NCBI GenBank assembly: GCA_026545225.1
Contig: CM048845.1
Coordinates: 96,908,533 to 96,972,532 of the forward strand
DNA length: 64,000 nucleotides
Direction: 5' to 3'
Origin: Cornus controversa
Lineage: Eukaryota; Streptophyta; Magnoliopsida; Cornales; Cornaceae
In this document: positions 1 to 13,034 of the stretch, piece by piece
How the letters are laid out: each line of letters starts with the position of its first letter
Position numbering within the stretch: position 1 is the stretch's first letter
Notes under the pieces: model-generated
Seen by the model: only the letters and a program-made list of their open reading frames with translations
Database searches by the model: none
Told to the model about the DNA's origin: nothing
Position numbers and translations under genes: made by a program

Positions 1-1050
1 GGATTACAATGGTCACACACAACTGCACTAGGCTCAAGTTTATCGAGTCTTATAACGCTGTAATTCACAAGTCATTTGGGGAACCGAGAAGATGTAGTGA
101 TTAGTTTATTTTCTTATATCCATGACTTGATGGAATAGTATTATTAATACAAAATGCTTAAGAGTAATGGCATGGAGCTGATTTTCTTTTACTGTTGATG
201 TTTTCAATACTTGTGATTGTTATCTTTTGCTAGATTTCTTTCTGAATATGGAACATATATTTAAGAGGGTATAGCTTCTGCAATCTAAAAATCAGTCATC
301 ACATTTCTTCAATCTAGCAAAGTGCTAGCTCTTATTGCATTGTTTAGTACACATGTACTGGTAGAAATTTGTCTTTTCATATAAACATGACAAAATACTA
401 CTAGCAGAATTTTTACTCTGTTAACAGGCAAATTTATTGGACAACTTTAAGATAACAAGGTAAAGCATATTAATTCTTGTGAGATAAATGATAGTCATGT
501 GTAAAAATGATCTTCTATTGTATGCTTTAAGGTGCTAACCTAAACTGGGAAATTTTTTTCATTGTTGATGGTATGTACGCATTGAAAGAAAAAAAAAATC
601 TTGTTGACTTTTAGCTGAGACACACATGATATTGGATCTGTAATTTACTTGTGAACACATTTAAACTTGCAATTCAGGAACAAATGAAAGAAAATCTACT
701 GTTGTAGAGGTTTAAGTATCTGAAAAGCTATTAGTATATGAAACTAACTCTACTAAACTCAACTCAACAAAGGCCATAACAGTTTTTGAATTATGAAAGT
801 ATAGTGATTTTTACTCATTACACTCTTTCAAGAAAAGATTATTGTTGCTGCAAACCTTGGTCTTCTTAATTGAATCACTTGGTTGCATCATTTCTTTTTA
901 TACATTTGTCATGCACTGTCATTAGATATTTTTCCATTAAATGAAAAAAGAGAGTGCCTGCACAGCCAACAAGTTATACATGTATACTGACATTAAAATA
1001 TGTAACAAAAACCCAAATCTCTATAAGTTTATATGTGCATACTATTGCTT
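1..1050. other. 3' flank of receptor kinase A, no gene seen
   Basis: AT-rich sequence downstream of the minus-strand receptor kinase. I see no coding exon, RNA gene or transposon end here. The part next to 1051 should hold the 3' untranslated region and polyadenylation region of that gene. Confidence 0.5.
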
Positions 1051-4000
1051 TCATCTTGGTGTCTGTCTGTTGCCCTGTATGTTCTTAAGCCAATCAACTA
1101 CTTCTTTAATGGACGGCCTCTTCAAAGGGTTCTGGTTGACACACATGCAGGCCACGTCAAGCACCTGTAGCATCTCTTCTTCGAATCCCTTACCTCTCAG
1201 GAGAGGATCAAAAACTTCATCTTTTTTTCCCTCGCTCCTCATTTTCTGCACCCAGATGACCAATTCTCTTGACATCTTCGGCCTGAATACCTCCATGGGC
1301 CTCTTCCCAGTGAGCAACTCAAGCATGACAACCCCAAAACTGTAGATGTCCCCTCTCAAAGTGGCTATCCATGATTGACTATACTCAGGGGGAATGTAAC
1401 CCAGGGTACCAACAAGTTCAGTGGTGACGTGAGTATGGTAAGGGAGAATGAGACGGGACAATCCAAAATCCGCAACATGCGCTTCAAACTTGTCATCAAG
1501 GAGGATGTTGCTGGACTTAATGTCCCGATGAACTATATGTGGTTCACAGATCTGGTGCATGTAAGCCAGTCCACGACTTGCTCCCTGTGCTATTCTCAAT
1601 CGAGTAGGCCAATCAAGTTTGGATGGACCATCAGTCTTCTCATGCAACCAGTAATCCAGACTTCCATTCTCCATGTAGGAATATATCAGTAACCGAAAGC
1701 CATCATGCACACAGTAACCTTGCAGGGAAACCAAGTTCTTGTGTTGGGCTGTGGATAGAGCTTCTACCTCTGCTGTGAATTCCCTTTCCATCAGACCCAT
1801 ATCTCCCGAAAGTTTCTTAACAGCCAGCTTGATCCCATTTGCTAAAGTTGCTTTATATACCAAACCAAAACCGCCACAACCGACGATGTTTGCTTGGTTG
1901 AAATTGTCAGTGGCTTTCAAAATCTCAGATATTGTGAGATCCTTGATTTCATCAGCATTGTCTGGAAACACAACTACTAGACTGGTATCTTTGCCATCCT
2001 TGATCGATATTCCAGAAGTAGAGTTAAAAGAAATTGTGCCTGAATCAGTTCTGCCGGGGTCACTTCCTGGAAGGATTCTCCTCTTGGACAATATCCAGAA
2101 TGCTAGCATGGTGAGAGTAAAGCCAATGCCAAAACAGATGCCAAGGATGAGTCCAATAATGATTTTCTTTTTGGGGCTTCTTTTAGGTGCAGAAGGATGT
2201 GAAGATGGTTGAACAGAGCAAGGACGCTGCAGAACTCGACCACACAATCCTGGATTCCCATCAAAGCTAGACCTGCTAAAAGTATCAAACTGGACTCCTG
2301 ATGGTATTGGTCCTTGAAGGTTGTTGTCTGCCACGCTGAACGAAGACAAGAAATGCAGATTATTCAGTGATGCTGGGATTTCGCCAGATAAGTGGTTTCC
2401 AGAGAGGTTCAGTTGTTCCAAGTTAGTGAGGTTAGATAATTGGTCTGGAATGTTGCCAGAGAAGTTGTTATGACTGAGATCCAATACATGAATAAACTTC
2501 AACTGGCCAATTTCACTAGGGATTGTGCCACTGAGGCTGTTGTATCGCAGATATATCGCTGGTGGCAGGTTGGAGAGCTGATTATATTGCCTATTGGACG
2601 CATTATCAGGCTGAACAAAGACAGGCAACTCTAGATAACTCCGGTCTACTTGATCGCCACCATGTTGAGATGCTAGACTTGGCAGTACAGTAAGTTCCTT
2701 GGGCAAGTTTCCCTGTAGGGAGTTGTTGGACAAGTCCAAGTAGAAGAGGTTTGGAAGAGTTCCCAACCAATCTGGAATTGAGCCTGTGATATGATTCTGA
2801 GACAGGTCCAGAACCTCTAGCATCTTGAGCTTTGACAGCCAAGCTGGAATTTGCCCAGTGAACCTACAACCACCTAGAGCTAGAACTTGGAGATTTTGAA
2901 ATCCTTCCAAAGCTCCTATGCTTTCATCATCTGGCATTGCTTCATCAAAGAAGTTCTTTGAGAGGATGACGGCACTGAGATTCTTGCAACCCATCAGAAT
3001 CTTGATTGCTCCCGTGAAATTTGTTAGACTATTATTAGAAATTGAGAGAAAAGACAGAGATTGTAATGCAAGTATGTCAGGAGAAATCTGTCCCTCTAGT
3101 CGGTTAGTGGCCAATCGAATTGCAGCCAGTGACTTGCACAAGAAAAGGCTTAATGGCAAGCTACCAGTGAAGTAATTGTTTCCGAGGTCAATTGTGTTAA
3201 GTTGGAGGAGTTTGGAGAAATCAAGTGTGGAGAGCTCACCTTCAAAGGAGTTGACCCTTAAATTTAAGGTTGTCAATTTGACGCAATTCATCAGAGATGG
3301 AGGCACAGAGCCTGTCAAAAAGTTGATGTGAAGGAGCAGTTGTTCCAGCTTGGAGAGATTCCCAATATCCTGGGGGATCATGCCAGTAAATTCATTGCCA
3401 AAGAGTTCAAGGATTGCAAGGTTAGTAAGGTTAACAATGCGATCACCAATGGATCCATTTAGCTTATTAGCAGGTAATGAGAGTTGTCGCAGTTGCCCAG
3501 TGCTGTATATATCATCTGGAAGCAGTCCTGCAAGACGGTTGAAACCCGCCCGGAAGACCTGCAGTTTGGAACAATTTCCAAGTCCTTGGGGAATTTCACC
3601 ACTGAAATCATTCAAGGAGAAATCAAGAAGTTGGACAGACGGGAAATTAGTGCAGACAGAGGAAGGTATTGTGCCAGTGAAGCTGTTATTGCTGATATTG
3701 AAACTCATCAAATTCAACGCTGGCTGGAGAAATGAAGACTGAATTGTCCCATTAAAGCGGTTGCTGGATAAATCCAGTGTCTGTATGGCAATAGGCAAGC
3801 TATCAGATGATGGTAAGGATCCAGATAGACGGTTATAGCTCAAGTCAATGATGTCAAGCTGATTCAAGGATGTGAAGAACCCATCAGGGAGAGGACCAGA
3901 GAGCCAATTATGTGAGAGATTGAGTTGAGAGAGATGATTAAGTTTTGCAATAGAGGGAGAGATTACTCCGCGGAGGCCTCTAAAGGGTAGCCTTAAACCG

Positions 4001-4272
4001 ATCACCTGATCATTCCCATCACAATAAATACCTTCCCAGCGACAGCAGTCAACCACAGAAGACCAATTCAAGGGAGATTGAGGACTAGAAATGTTGAGAG
4101 AGAAGGATAAAAGAGAATCGCGATCAAGCTGATTGCAGGAGGCATGGCAGGGATTGGCAAAAGAAGAGAGGAACACAATTAGCAAGAAGACATCAAAAAA
4201 GCAGCAGCCAAAGCCAGAGGACATGTGGCTGTTGTGGTGGGGTGAAGAAGAATGGAAGAGCCACAAGAACAT
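1051..4272 (-). CDS. PSY1R: PSY1R-like LRR receptor kinase, full length (copy A)
   Basis: Single-exon gene for a 1073-residue plasma-membrane receptor kinase of the tyrosine-sulfated glycopeptide receptor (PSY1R) type. A hydrophobic N-terminal signal segment (about 21-45) precedes a cap with the paired cysteines [11 protein letters not shown] (75-85). LRRs run from about 90 to 660, interrupted by the island region typical of PSKR/PSY1R (about 533-570, [12 protein letters not shown]). A GNPGLCG cap (672-678), a transmembrane helix (about 704-728) and a stop-transfer SKRR follow. The kinase has the glycine loop GCGGFG (798-803), Lys819 in AVKK, HRD (915-917), DFG (935-937), PPEY (961-964) and DIYSFG (975-980). 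It therefore looks like a catalytically competent RD kinase. Length and intronless structure fit Arabidopsis PSY1R, which acts in growth and stress signalling by sulfated PSY peptides; ligand specificity here is inference. It is the only copy in the window with a kinase. Confidence 0.96.
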   Translation of the reverse strand: MFLWLFHSSSPHHNSHMSSGFGCCFFDVFLLIVFLSSFANPCHASCNQLDRDSLLSFSLNISSPQSPLNWSSVVDCCRWEGIYCDGNDQVIGLRLPFRGLRGVISPSIAKLNHLSQLNLSHNWLSGPLPDGFFTSLNQLDIIDLSYNRLSGSLPSSDSLPIAIQTLDLSSNRFNGTIQSSFLQPALNLMSFNISNNSFTGTIPSSVCTNFPSVQLLDFSLNDFSGEIPQGLGNCSKLQVFRAGFNRLAGLLPDDIYSTGQLRQLSLPANKLNGSIGDRIVNLTNLAILELFGNEFTGMIPQDIGNLSKLEQLLLHINFLTGSVPPSLMNCVKLTTLNLRVNSFEGELSTLDFSKLLQLNTIDLGNNYFTGSLPLSLFLCKSLAAIRLATNRLEGQISPDILALQSLSFLSISNNSLTNFTGAIKILMGCKNLSAVILSKNFFDEAMPDDESIGALEGFQNLQVLALGGCRFTGQIPAWLSKLKMLEVLDLSQNHITGSIPDWLGTLPNLFYLDLSNNSLQGNLPKELTVLPSLASQHGGDQVDRSYLELPVFVQPDNASNRQYNQLSNLPPAIYLRYNSLSGTIPSEIGQLKFIHVLDLSHNNFSGNIPDQLSNLTNLEQLNLSGNHLSGEIPASLNNLHFLSSFSVADNNLQGPIPSGVQFDTFSRSSFDGNPGLCGRVLQRPCSVQPSSHPSAPKRSPKKKIIIGLILGICFGIGFTLTMLAFWILSKRRILPGSDPGRTDSGTISFNSTSGISIKDGKDTSLVVVFPDNADEIKDLTISEILKATDNFNQANIVGCGGFGLVYKATLANGIKLAVKKLSGDMGLMEREFTAEVEALSTAQHKNLVSLQGYCVHDGFRLLIYSYMENGSLDYWLHEKTDGPSKLDWPTRLRIAQGASRGLAYMHQICEPHIVHRDIKSSNILLDDKFEAHVADFGLSRLILPYHTHVTTELVGTLGYIPPEYSQSWIATLRGDIYSFGVVMLELLTGKRPMEVFRPKMSRELVIWVQKMRSEGKKDEVFDPLLRGKGFEEEMLQVLDVACMCVNQNPLKRPSIKEVVDWLKNIQGNRQTPR

Positions 4273-4443
4273 GGCTGTTCTTGAAGTTGTGATATTTTAG
4301 GCCAGATTGCCTGCAGGTCTGTTTAAGATCTTTTGATCATTATTAGAACAGAACAGAGAAGACAGTTGAGGATGCCAAGGTACTCTCAATAATCATGTGG
4401 GTTTTCTAACTTTCGTCCAAGTTTTGCAGACTTTAGTCTTCCC

Positions 4444-4444
<1 letters not shown>

Positions 4445-4476
<32 letters not shown>
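4445..4476. repeat. GA microsatellite
   Basis: Interrupted run of AG dinucleotides about 170 bases upstream of the start codon of receptor A. A shorter version lies upstream of copy C near 43975. Confidence 0.9.
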
Positions 4477-4477
<1 letters not shown>

Positions 4478-4635
4478 TTGATGTTAACTTGGAGCAATAT
4501 AAAATGGTGGGGTCTGAATTCTCATAAAGCGTTTACTTTTGGGGCGGCTGGCTGGTAGACTTTTCATATGATTTGTTTTTGTAATGATAGAATATAATGA
4601 TCGATTAAAAGAGGAGAAAGCGTGTTATATGCAAG

Positions 4636-4636
<1 letters not shown>

Positions 4637-4666
<30 letters not shown>

Positions 4667-4667
4667 C
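4637..4667. repeat. GA microsatellite
   Basis: Uninterrupted AG dinucleotide run in the 5' flank of receptor A. Confidence 0.9.
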
Positions 4668-6828
4668 ATGAACTAAGGTTGAGTAAACATAAACCAAGGT
4701 GGTTCGCTTCCAAATCTAACCACTAAGGAAGATTATTATAATGGGCTTGACTTGCGTTGTACTATTCTATATCCTAATAATTTGTTTGATGACTAGAGCA
4801 TTTGGATTTAGAAATGTGATCAGATTTAATCTACGGTGCACTAATTTTCTGTGAAAGGAAATGAAGCCTGAGTTTTTGTAAACTAATCATATATGACCTA
4901 AGGCATTCATTCACACGCCGGTTGGTCTGTTTTAATCACAATTACATCATTTTACAACAATCAAAATGATATCCTGTAACGTACCCTTCTGTGTTTCTTT
5001 AATATTCTATTTACAATGCTTTGTAACAAATAATTATTTTTATTTTTATTTTTATTTTTTCTAGTCTCTCTCTCTCTCGGCCAAAGTAACATCTTGCAAA
5101 GACGGACATTAATTTTGGCAAGTTGACCCATTAAATAAATTCTTTAGTCTTCATCACGCATAAGACAACTTTATGTCTTTTGTTCCACAAAATTTCAATC
5201 AAAGCAGGAGCTTAATTTCCTGGGCACAGAGTTGTTCATACACTCCTTATTGAAGAGTCAAGACATTGCCAAGCTTTAAAGTAATATATTTTATTTTTTA
5301 CTTCTTTTCTTTTGTTCTTTTTTCCCATCAGTTGGTGCAACAGTAAAATCATATTCTGCTAAGCATGACAATTGTTTAATCCGTTCATAGATAACTCACT
5401 CTACAATTAAAAGTCATTTACCCCCAATGATTATAAATAGTCATTACCAGGTTATTACCTGAATGAAAATGGCACCACACCTTCCTAATCTAAACTGGAG
5501 AAAGAACATAGAAGTAGAACCACTCAAAGTCAATATGTATCCCTGTATAAAAATAGTACAATTCTTGGGATAGATTTCTATTCTATGTATACACACACCT
5601 TTAAAATACTATAGATAAATTTTAGTCTTCCAGCAGCATGAATTTAGTATCAAGGGTTAAAGAAATACACTAAATAGTGATCTACCATGTACCTTTGGTG
5701 AACCTGATCAAAGACACTTCTTTTTAAATAACAAGTTGGTAAGTGGTATGGTCTGAGTTATTTTGGCATGCCGAATCACTTGGAAAAAGTCTTTCCATCC
5801 TCAATTAAGCTATTAAAGAGTTGGAGCCAAGTACAAGAAATATAGGGGGATTGTAGTCAGCTTGTTTATTTATTTATTTATTTATATTTTTTTATGTTAA
5901 AGACTCCAAAATTCCTTCTCAAAACACACGCAAGAACATGGTTTGATGAACATGCACAAAATCGAACATTGTGAACAAGGCTACAGAGCAACAATCGTAC
6001 AGAGTCATTTACCAGGAGACTATCATAAAAGAATGAGAATAATAAAGATTACGAACACCCAAGTTCTCCTTGATTTGGATATTGAAAGATTCCATTTAGC
6101 CAAAGATCAAAAAGTCCAGCCTACTTACAATGCTGGGAGAACAAATAAATTGCTCATTATGTGATCTAGGAAGCAACATACAACACAAATGAATATTTAA
6201 ACAGCTCCAGATTTAACGAGTGCAGCGCATCTCCAGTGCAGGAACTGGAAATATTTCTGGGTATTGCATTACCATCTCCATACCGCAAGATTCAGTTGTG
6301 ATCTGCATCAGACCCCATACCATAGCAACAAACATTAATTGCTAAGCTGAAGATTGTGTTGTTTTTAAATTCAAAATCTAATAAATTTAAGATGATTCTT
6401 TTTTCCCGGTAAGAAGATTTTTGAATTAAGAAGTGAGAAATGATTTCATGTGTTTCACTGCAAGTGGAGAAGAAGGGGTGGGACTTAGGGTGTCAATGAA
6501 GCTTACAAGTAATGTTTTGATTAGGTGCTGATAATTTGGTTCACCAAAGAAATCAACAACTTTATGTGTCGGATAATAATATGCTTTGTTAAAAGTTATC
6601 TGAATCTGGTTAAAGCTCATTCAGTACTTGCACTTATCCATACTCTATTTGGATAAGTTTCCAGAGTAAATGAAATTGCCTCATCTCTCATGGCAGTGAA
6701 TGTTTTCTTTCTACTTCTTTTAACATCTCATAGCTTCCAGTTGACCCTTTAGAAGGCATGTCATGGAGGAAATTCTTCATCTGAATTAGTAAGGGATCTT
6801 TTTCCTTCTTGTTAGTTATTTGACTTAT

Positions 6829-7639
6829 GTGTTGGCATATTCCTACTAAACTTGGGTTGTAGTGTGCACCAAAATGTTACAAATCATTCACCTACAACCA
6901 TCGGAGATGATGGAGATAGAGTTTAGCGAAAAACATGCCGAAAATCTCTCAAGACTCAATCACATATCTAGGTTAAGGTAAGTTGAGTCTTGAGACCATA
7001 GAGACCAATTATGACCTAGGTTTGATCATTAGAATGTTAAATTATTGTTTTAATCCTGTTTATCAAAATTGGGATTTTTGATAAAATGATTTTCAAAACA
7101 GTATACCTCGATCAAATGGTCAATCGATTGAGATTTTTCTGAAAAAATATTTTTGAAATCCATAATGCCTCGATCGATGTGTCAACCGATTGAAGCTTGT
7201 CCAGTGAGTGTCAATTGAAGGCTCAATCGATCGAATCACGCAAACACACTTTTATGAAAACCCTCACAAATCAGAACTTTAAAAGGATTTCACTTACTAT
7301 ATTACATGGGTCTCCTATATTGGCTATAAATATCAGTCTAGGGTTTCTCTCACAGGAGTTTTCAATTTTTTACATACTATTGAGAGAGATAATATTTTTA
7401 GAGAATGTTTTGAGAATCAACCTAGGGTTTTTCATAGATTACCAAGCTTTGAGAATGAATCCAGGGTTCTTCATAGATTACCATATTATATGTGATTGAG
7501 ATTATCTAAGCAAGGAGCTGAATTGAGAAAATCTATCTTTGACTGGTTCGGTAAGAACAAGACCGGACAACTAGCAATCGGGGCCAAAATCACTAGAGAA
7601 GCAGATGCTGTTGATGAGTAGAAGGATTGCCTGGACACT

Positions 7640-7673
<34 letters not shown>

Positions 7674-7990
7674 AGTCTGGAGTTTTCTCTGTCAAGAGTT
7701 AACCAAGGGTTGGAGTAAAGTTTGTTAACTTAGGTTGTGCTCCTTTTCTCGCATAATGGATTTTGGTTTGTCTGGACTAGGTCCTGTGATTTTTTCCTGC
7801 TTAGGGTTTTCTACATTAAAAAATATTGTATATCCACTTTATATTGTTGATTGCTTTATATATTTATATCATTGCAATTGAGACAGGTAATCAAACTAAC
7901 TAACTGAATTTTAAACAAGGAAACTAATATGCATAAGACCTAATTCACTGCTTATCAGAGCCTAACAGTCCTAATGCACTTTCAATTGTT
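6829..7990 (+). mobile_element. Copia-type LTR remnant with primer-binding-like site
   Basis: Begins TGTTGGCATATTCC. It carries a TATA-like GGCTATAAATATC near 7320 and the leader-like blocks of plant Copia LTRs ('ggactaggtcctgtg' near 7771, then a T-rich 'tagggttttc' block). It ends near motifs resembling the initiator-tRNA primer site (TTATCAGAGC at about 7952 and 7990). The paralogous flank near 57770 lacks this stretch, which supports insertion after the block duplicated. No gag or pol follows, so only one LTR plus leader remains. The right edge is uncertain by tens of bases. Confidence 0.6.
7642..7672 (+). repeat. 31-base poly-G run
   Basis: Thirty-one consecutive G inside the Copia LTR remnant. 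Read on the minus strand it gives a meaningless polyproline frame. It could form G-quadruplexes, or mark a length error in the assembly. Confidence 0.9.
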
Positions 7991-8017
7991 ATCAGAGCAT
8001 ATCAATCGTACTTTCAC

Positions 8018-8042
8018 TTCTTCTTCTTCTTCTTCTTCTTTT
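8018..8042 (+). repeat. TTC microsatellite
   Basis: Run of CTT/TTC trinucleotides at the right edge of the Copia LTR remnant. The paralogous locus near 57766 has only TTCTTCTTG. Confidence 0.8.
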
Positions 8043-8364
8043 TGCTTTTGTGGTGTACACACTGGATTGTAAATTCAATCCTCGTCTTTTCCCCCCCAAT
8101 TACTTTACCAACAAGAGATTAATGGGATGGCAGAGCGGTAACAATTCAACAAATCATGACTTCTAAGAAGAAGAGCAGTTACACAAAATGTAAATATTGT
8201 AGTTAAACAATACAAGCTCCATATTTTTCAATGTGTCAAAAGAATCAAAACTAAGTTTATTAAGACTCACCGTTTGAAAAGTCAACGTGCACAAAGAAAG
8301 TGGCAGCAACAATGAGATAGCATAGAATAAGCATAAAATCTTTGAAATAGTTTACTATCCCTTC

Positions 8365-9000
8365 CTGAAGGAATGGAAAAATCAATTATCAAGTCATATA
8401 CTAAAAAGCAACATTTCAGTATCTTAGCATATAAATAACTGGGGACATACTGGTCAAAGTCAACTTCCAATTCCAACTATTTGGAAGAAGCTATGTCAAG
8501 GAATTACGAGAACACAATCAAGTTAAAGTAGAGCATATCATTTTGGGCTTTGTTAATATTTGCATGATTTTGTTGAAAAACACAGAAGTCACTGGTATTA
8601 ATTTCACTCATCATTGGGTCTCTCTAACAGGTGTAATGCTTATGGTTTAGGGTAGGTATTCACGTTTGGCATTTGCAGCCACACTATGGCAAACAATGTA
8701 CCAAAAGGCTTAAGTCACTTGCAGCAGTTGTCTTAAAACTCATGTACACCCAAGCTACCGAGGTTTGGAACGATGCAGGATGTTGGTATTCTAGCACTTC
8801 AAGGGAAATTACGGCTAGGATTTGCTGCAAAATAAATTAGGTTTTGTTCAGAACTTGATTGAATATGGTTTTGGAAAGAGAACAAGGGTTTATGGGAGTT
8901 GTTTTATGGTTTATATGTAGTCTAAGTATATAGAGAGCAAGAAATCTCTATTAGAAAGAAATTGTAGAATGAATATAAGAAGAAAAATAAGAAAATAGGT

Positions 9001-9038
<38 letters not shown>

Positions 9039-11795
9039 GAAAGACAACACAATCACAATCTCACAAACAAAGCATCAAGCTCGAAATTATCAAATCAATA
9101 TCGCCAACTCCAAAAATATTATTAGACCTTTTAGACAATGAAACCCTAATTAAAATAAATCCTAACCCTTAAAATCAAATTAATCTCAAATCTTAGTTAA
9201 AATGTAAATAAAAGAAGCCTCGAAAAGTAAAATAACCATATTACTTCACTGCTATAGTATCATAACACTGCATTTTACAGAAATGTCAAATTGTTACATT
9301 TACCTGTCTACTTTAATGATAAAAACCATATAAAATATGGCTCAATAAAATGGCTCAATCTTTAAATTACTTGTCAACCATAACTCCACACATTTTATTG
9401 ACCAAAAAAGCTTATTCAGTATCATGGAGCCTGCAGCCTTTTGTTTTAGGTTTCTAGAGCCTCTGATATTTATTAAGCAAACTTATATATATGGCATCAG
9501 CAATGCCATTCCATTATGTGTATATAAAGTTACCTACCTTTACCTTACTAACCAAAAAATGTTTTAAATTTTCTACTCGACTTAAAAGAATCTTGTCCCA
9601 ACTATACAAGAGTGGCCACATAAATCATGTTTAACCATTTTGCAATTTTTAATCACGCAACTCCATCACTATTTACAAACTCAACCATTGAAAGTTTGAT
9701 ATTCCCTTCTCCTAATTGGGCCACACCACTATTTCTTAGTGATACAGTTTTTTTTTTCCTATAAGATCAAACCATCTTTATCAATTTTCTCTCATTTTAT
9801 CTCCAATGATTGCTGCTTTTAAAATTTCATGACAATCATTTCTTGTCTTAGAACACATTTATCTCAACAACACCATTTTACCAGGATTATTTTATGAACA
9901 CATTTTTCAATTGCCAAACACTCTGTCTAGTACACATTTCTTAACCACGATATTGGTGTGGCATATCTTCTGCAGACTGATGTTGCTGGGGTCCAGACGT
10001 CCAGTCCCCCGACTACCTCTAGCAGGGACTCTTAAAAGGGACTGGAATGCTGACAGACTGATAAGACTTAGTTCAAGTACAGCCATAAACTTGGACAACT
10101 AATAAGTACTTATGGTGTAAGAAATTGTATCTTCTTTTCAGTACACAAGTAACGGAAAAATCTGCTACTTGAAGATTCAAACAAGTAACATGAGTGAGTG
10201 GCTTTAAGCAAACCACTAATTAGTTGGGAACATGATGCAATGCAGCTAGCCTCAAGCAAATCACTAAGCAGCAATGTCATAAGTTAGTTCTAAAAGTGAG
10301 TGGCTTTCTTATCTCACAGCCATAACCCACATCCTTTTAAGTCAGGCATACCACTTCTTATTGGTGTAGTGAATGGTCTAAGTTGCACATGAACAACCTA
10401 TTGAGAATAAAGAATTATAGTCATTATTCATGATTTAAAAAAAATATATAGTTGCAGGGCTGCACGTGCGATGTAAACAAAACGACACGCTACCGAGCTT
10501 CCTTTTCTAATCATCCAGAATTCAAACAACTTGGTACGGAAATACTACAAGCCCAAGAATTTTATTTTATTTTATTTATTTGCATAAAAATTTGTTGATC
10601 ACTTGCTGATGCTAGTTGAGGGATGCTAACATATGCAGCTGACATTAGCAAGATTGGTAAATAGACACTGATTACTCAGAGGTGGAAGGGACTAAGATGG
10701 TGCCACATTGATATCCTAAGCTCAAGATACAACCATAAATAGCTCTGGTGGAAGCAATTCTCTCTTCTTTTCAGTATGAGTAAAGGGAAAATGTGTTACT
10801 TGAACATACAAACAGGTAGCAGGACATCTCAGATCCTACTAGGGTAAAGTGAGATTATTATTCTTGACAGTTAAGATGTGAGCACTGAGGCAGACAAAAG
10901 GTTCTCATTTTGTAGTAATAATTTGATTTGTTCAGGACTGGCGACTAGTGACTGCAAAAACTCATGCTAGTTACCAAGCCAGACTAAATGTTCAAATTTG
11001 GCAGAGAGGCCTAGAATTCATTAAAGAAACTAGACATCACAAAAGGCTCAAACTAGATTGGGAGTGTTGCAGTTTCAAGAAAATCAAGCTCACAATACAT
11101 CCACACACACACGGTGAGTATAAATCGGGTGGAGTGAAACTGGAAGAAGCACATGAGCATAGCAATCTTAATCAAGCTCCATCTAAAGTTCTAGATCATG
11201 CTAGCAAGGTTAACCCAGAGACAATGAGGTTTTCAGTAGCAAATTTCGCGCGAGGGGGGGGGGGGGGGTGTCGAAGGTTGTTGGTTAGTGATAGAACTTA
11301 AGAATTGTCAATATAGTTGAATAAGATTTTGAGCAAAAACTAAAAGTGGGAGTTCTTGCCAATCATTGAGAAAAAACTAGCATGAATTACACAACAGCTT
11401 CTTTTATTCTCACTGGTTTCTTTACTGTGCCTCAACTGTATTATCCACCCATCTTCCAAAATTATGATATCAACAACAACTTGCAGTAAGAACTTCCATG
11501 TACCCTCCTATATATAAAAAATTGTGAAATGTATGGAAATCATCTTTATTTCAAGAATAAAAAAGTGTATGGAAACATAAAGTAAATATGAAAATTAATA
11601 TACAAATTAAGCCAAAATTAAGCTTGTTTAATACTTCTCATTTTTTTTTCTTTTTTTCTTGTAACATTACAGAAAATGAATAACTAAACATCTCTGAAGC
11701 ATGCATAATGGATTATACATATACTTTGTGTACGAGAGCTAAATAAAGTAGCATTATACTTTTCGAGTATGTAACTAATGAAACAGATAACAAAC
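8365..11795 (-). other. Last intron of the CAX pseudogene
   Basis: Non-coding stretch between the final two CAX exons. It aligns in patches with the intron at 57996-61939 (for example around 9900-10100 versus 59570-59780 and 10700-11300 versus 59780-60320). Contains a GA microsatellite (9005-9034) and a 15-G run (11254-11268). The short frame at 10948-11301 encodes an implausible glycine run and is not a gene. Confidence 0.6.
9005..9034. repeat. GA microsatellite
   Basis: AG dinucleotide run in the CAX pseudogene intron; the paralogous site near 58612 is shorter and interrupted. Confidence 0.9.
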
Positions 11796-12611
11796 CTTCA
11801 GCAGAAAAACCACCATTAACACTGTTACGAAGAGTACAGCAGTCTCAAAGAGTTGAAAGCTCAAGTCCATTGGCTTTCCCATGGACCAACCAACAACTAC
11901 ACAGAAGGGTATCTGCATTGATCAACAATATGCATTCTGCAATTCATAAACACACTAGTCTCAAACAAAATGCAGAAATGTTGCTGCGAATCTAGAACAG
12001 AAGTGATTGCAAATCACTGTGTACCTGCCTACATAAAACTAAATCAAACACAAAACAGGAAAGAATTGGGCAAACAAAAGAAGGTGGAAACATGTCTTTT
12101 TTACTTTACCAAAGATAAGTTGGCAACAATTACAAGAAAACCCTTCCCAATGTCAAAAAATAACATCAACAGATTGAATTAAACTTCTAGGACTTACCAC
12201 AAACATTGATGTCCGTGTAGACAATCCAATTGCAAATCCAAGTGTTATGTCCTATAGAAGAAATCAGGTAAATTAACAGAATCAACAAAAGCAAGAAATG
12301 GCGGATATTATTTTCAAACACTCACAAGCTTGTCCTTCATGGCAAAAACGATTGCATTTGCACGTTCTGCAGCTGGAATAAGGATGACACTGATGAAAGC
12401 TACAGACACGTTCCACGAAACAGATGCTCCCTAAAAAAACCCGCAACATCATCATCAAAACTCAACTGTTCATGTAAAATCGGGATCCTATTGCCACAAA
12501 AGCATATATCAGCGTATAGAAAGAGAACAATTAAAAAGTCCAAACGAGTGTTACTGAATTTGAAATTACAGAGAAATCTGAGCTCTAAAATTCAGCACAT
12601 TGCTCATTAAG

Positions 12612-12735
12612 GCAGAGCTACAGCCTGGTTAGCGCTGGGTGAATCCGAAGCCCATAAACACAAGGGTTGTAGAAAAGGTCGAGGTTCAAGTCTCCACGAT
12701 AAGTGCATTATTTGCTAAAAAAAATAAAATTATTA
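12612..12735 (+). mobile_element. tRNA-derived SINE-like insertion
   Basis: Contains an A-box-like segment TGGTTAGCGCTGGGTG and a B-box-like segment GGTTCAAGTCT in the right order and spacing for an RNA polymerase III promoter, then an A-rich end. The corresponding intron position near 62700 lacks it, consistent with insertion. The body does not fold as a proper tRNA by eye, so I call a SINE or a decayed tRNA-like insertion rather than a tRNA gene. Confidence 0.4.
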
Positions 12736-12833
12736 GAGGCCTATATTTTGAGGCTCATATTTCAAAGCCAAATCAACTTAGCGCAGAACTCAAGCAAGCC
12801 AAAGAATGGCAATTTTGGGCCAGTCTGGATGTC

Positions 12834-13034
12834 CCTTCAATATAGAAGTTCACATAGCTTTTCAATGTAGAAGTTCATCATCTTGAATAAAACCATTTAG
12901 AAGAGAGAATGCTGGTGTTTGATAATAAATCAAGTACGTTTGACCTTCAAAATAGAAGTTCACATAGCTTTTCAATGTAGAAGTTCATCATCTTGAATAT
13001 AATCATTTAGAAGAGAATGATGGTGTTTGATAAT
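12834..13034. repeat. ~110-bp tandem duplication, second unit split by a MITE
   Basis: Unit one starts at CCTTCAATATAGAAGTTCAC (12834) and unit two at CCTTCAAAATAGAAGTTCAC (12944), both continuing through the same ATTTAGAAGAG and GGTGTTTGATAAT. The tail of the second unit resumes at about 13550 after the inserted element. Confidence 0.85.

Larger units (their letters stand above)
4273..6828. promoter_or_regulatory. 5' flank of receptor A, GA-rich promoter-proximal region
   Basis: Upstream region of the minus-strand receptor gene. Two GA microsatellites at 4445-4476 and 4637-4667 read as CT tracts on the coding strand, common in plant 5' leaders and possible GAGA-factor sites. Stretches at about 4860-5550 and 5330-6400 recur upstream of the other receptor copies (about 38930-39480, 50880-51400, 56260-57170), so this is a duplicated promoter segment. 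No convincing gene is seen; short frames near 5943-6164 and 6426-6620 resemble no known protein. Confidence 0.45.

Noticed and set aside
1375-3742. Several plus-strand open frames across the receptor A gene (also 42449-43273 and 54877-55653)
   Set aside because: They are antisense shadows of the LRR coding sequence, recur at identical relative positions in all copies, and encode nothing recognisable.
7486-7695. Minus-strand frame with a polyproline run
   Set aside because: The prolines come only from the poly-G tract inside an LTR; no protein family matches.
10948-11301. Plus-strand 117-codon frame with a glycine run
   Set aside because: Lies in a CAX pseudogene intron, not conserved in the paralogous intron, and the glycine run is the 15-G tract.
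12612-12700. Functional tRNA gene
   Set aside because: Box motifs are present but the stems do not form a cloverleaf by eye; treated as SINE-like.
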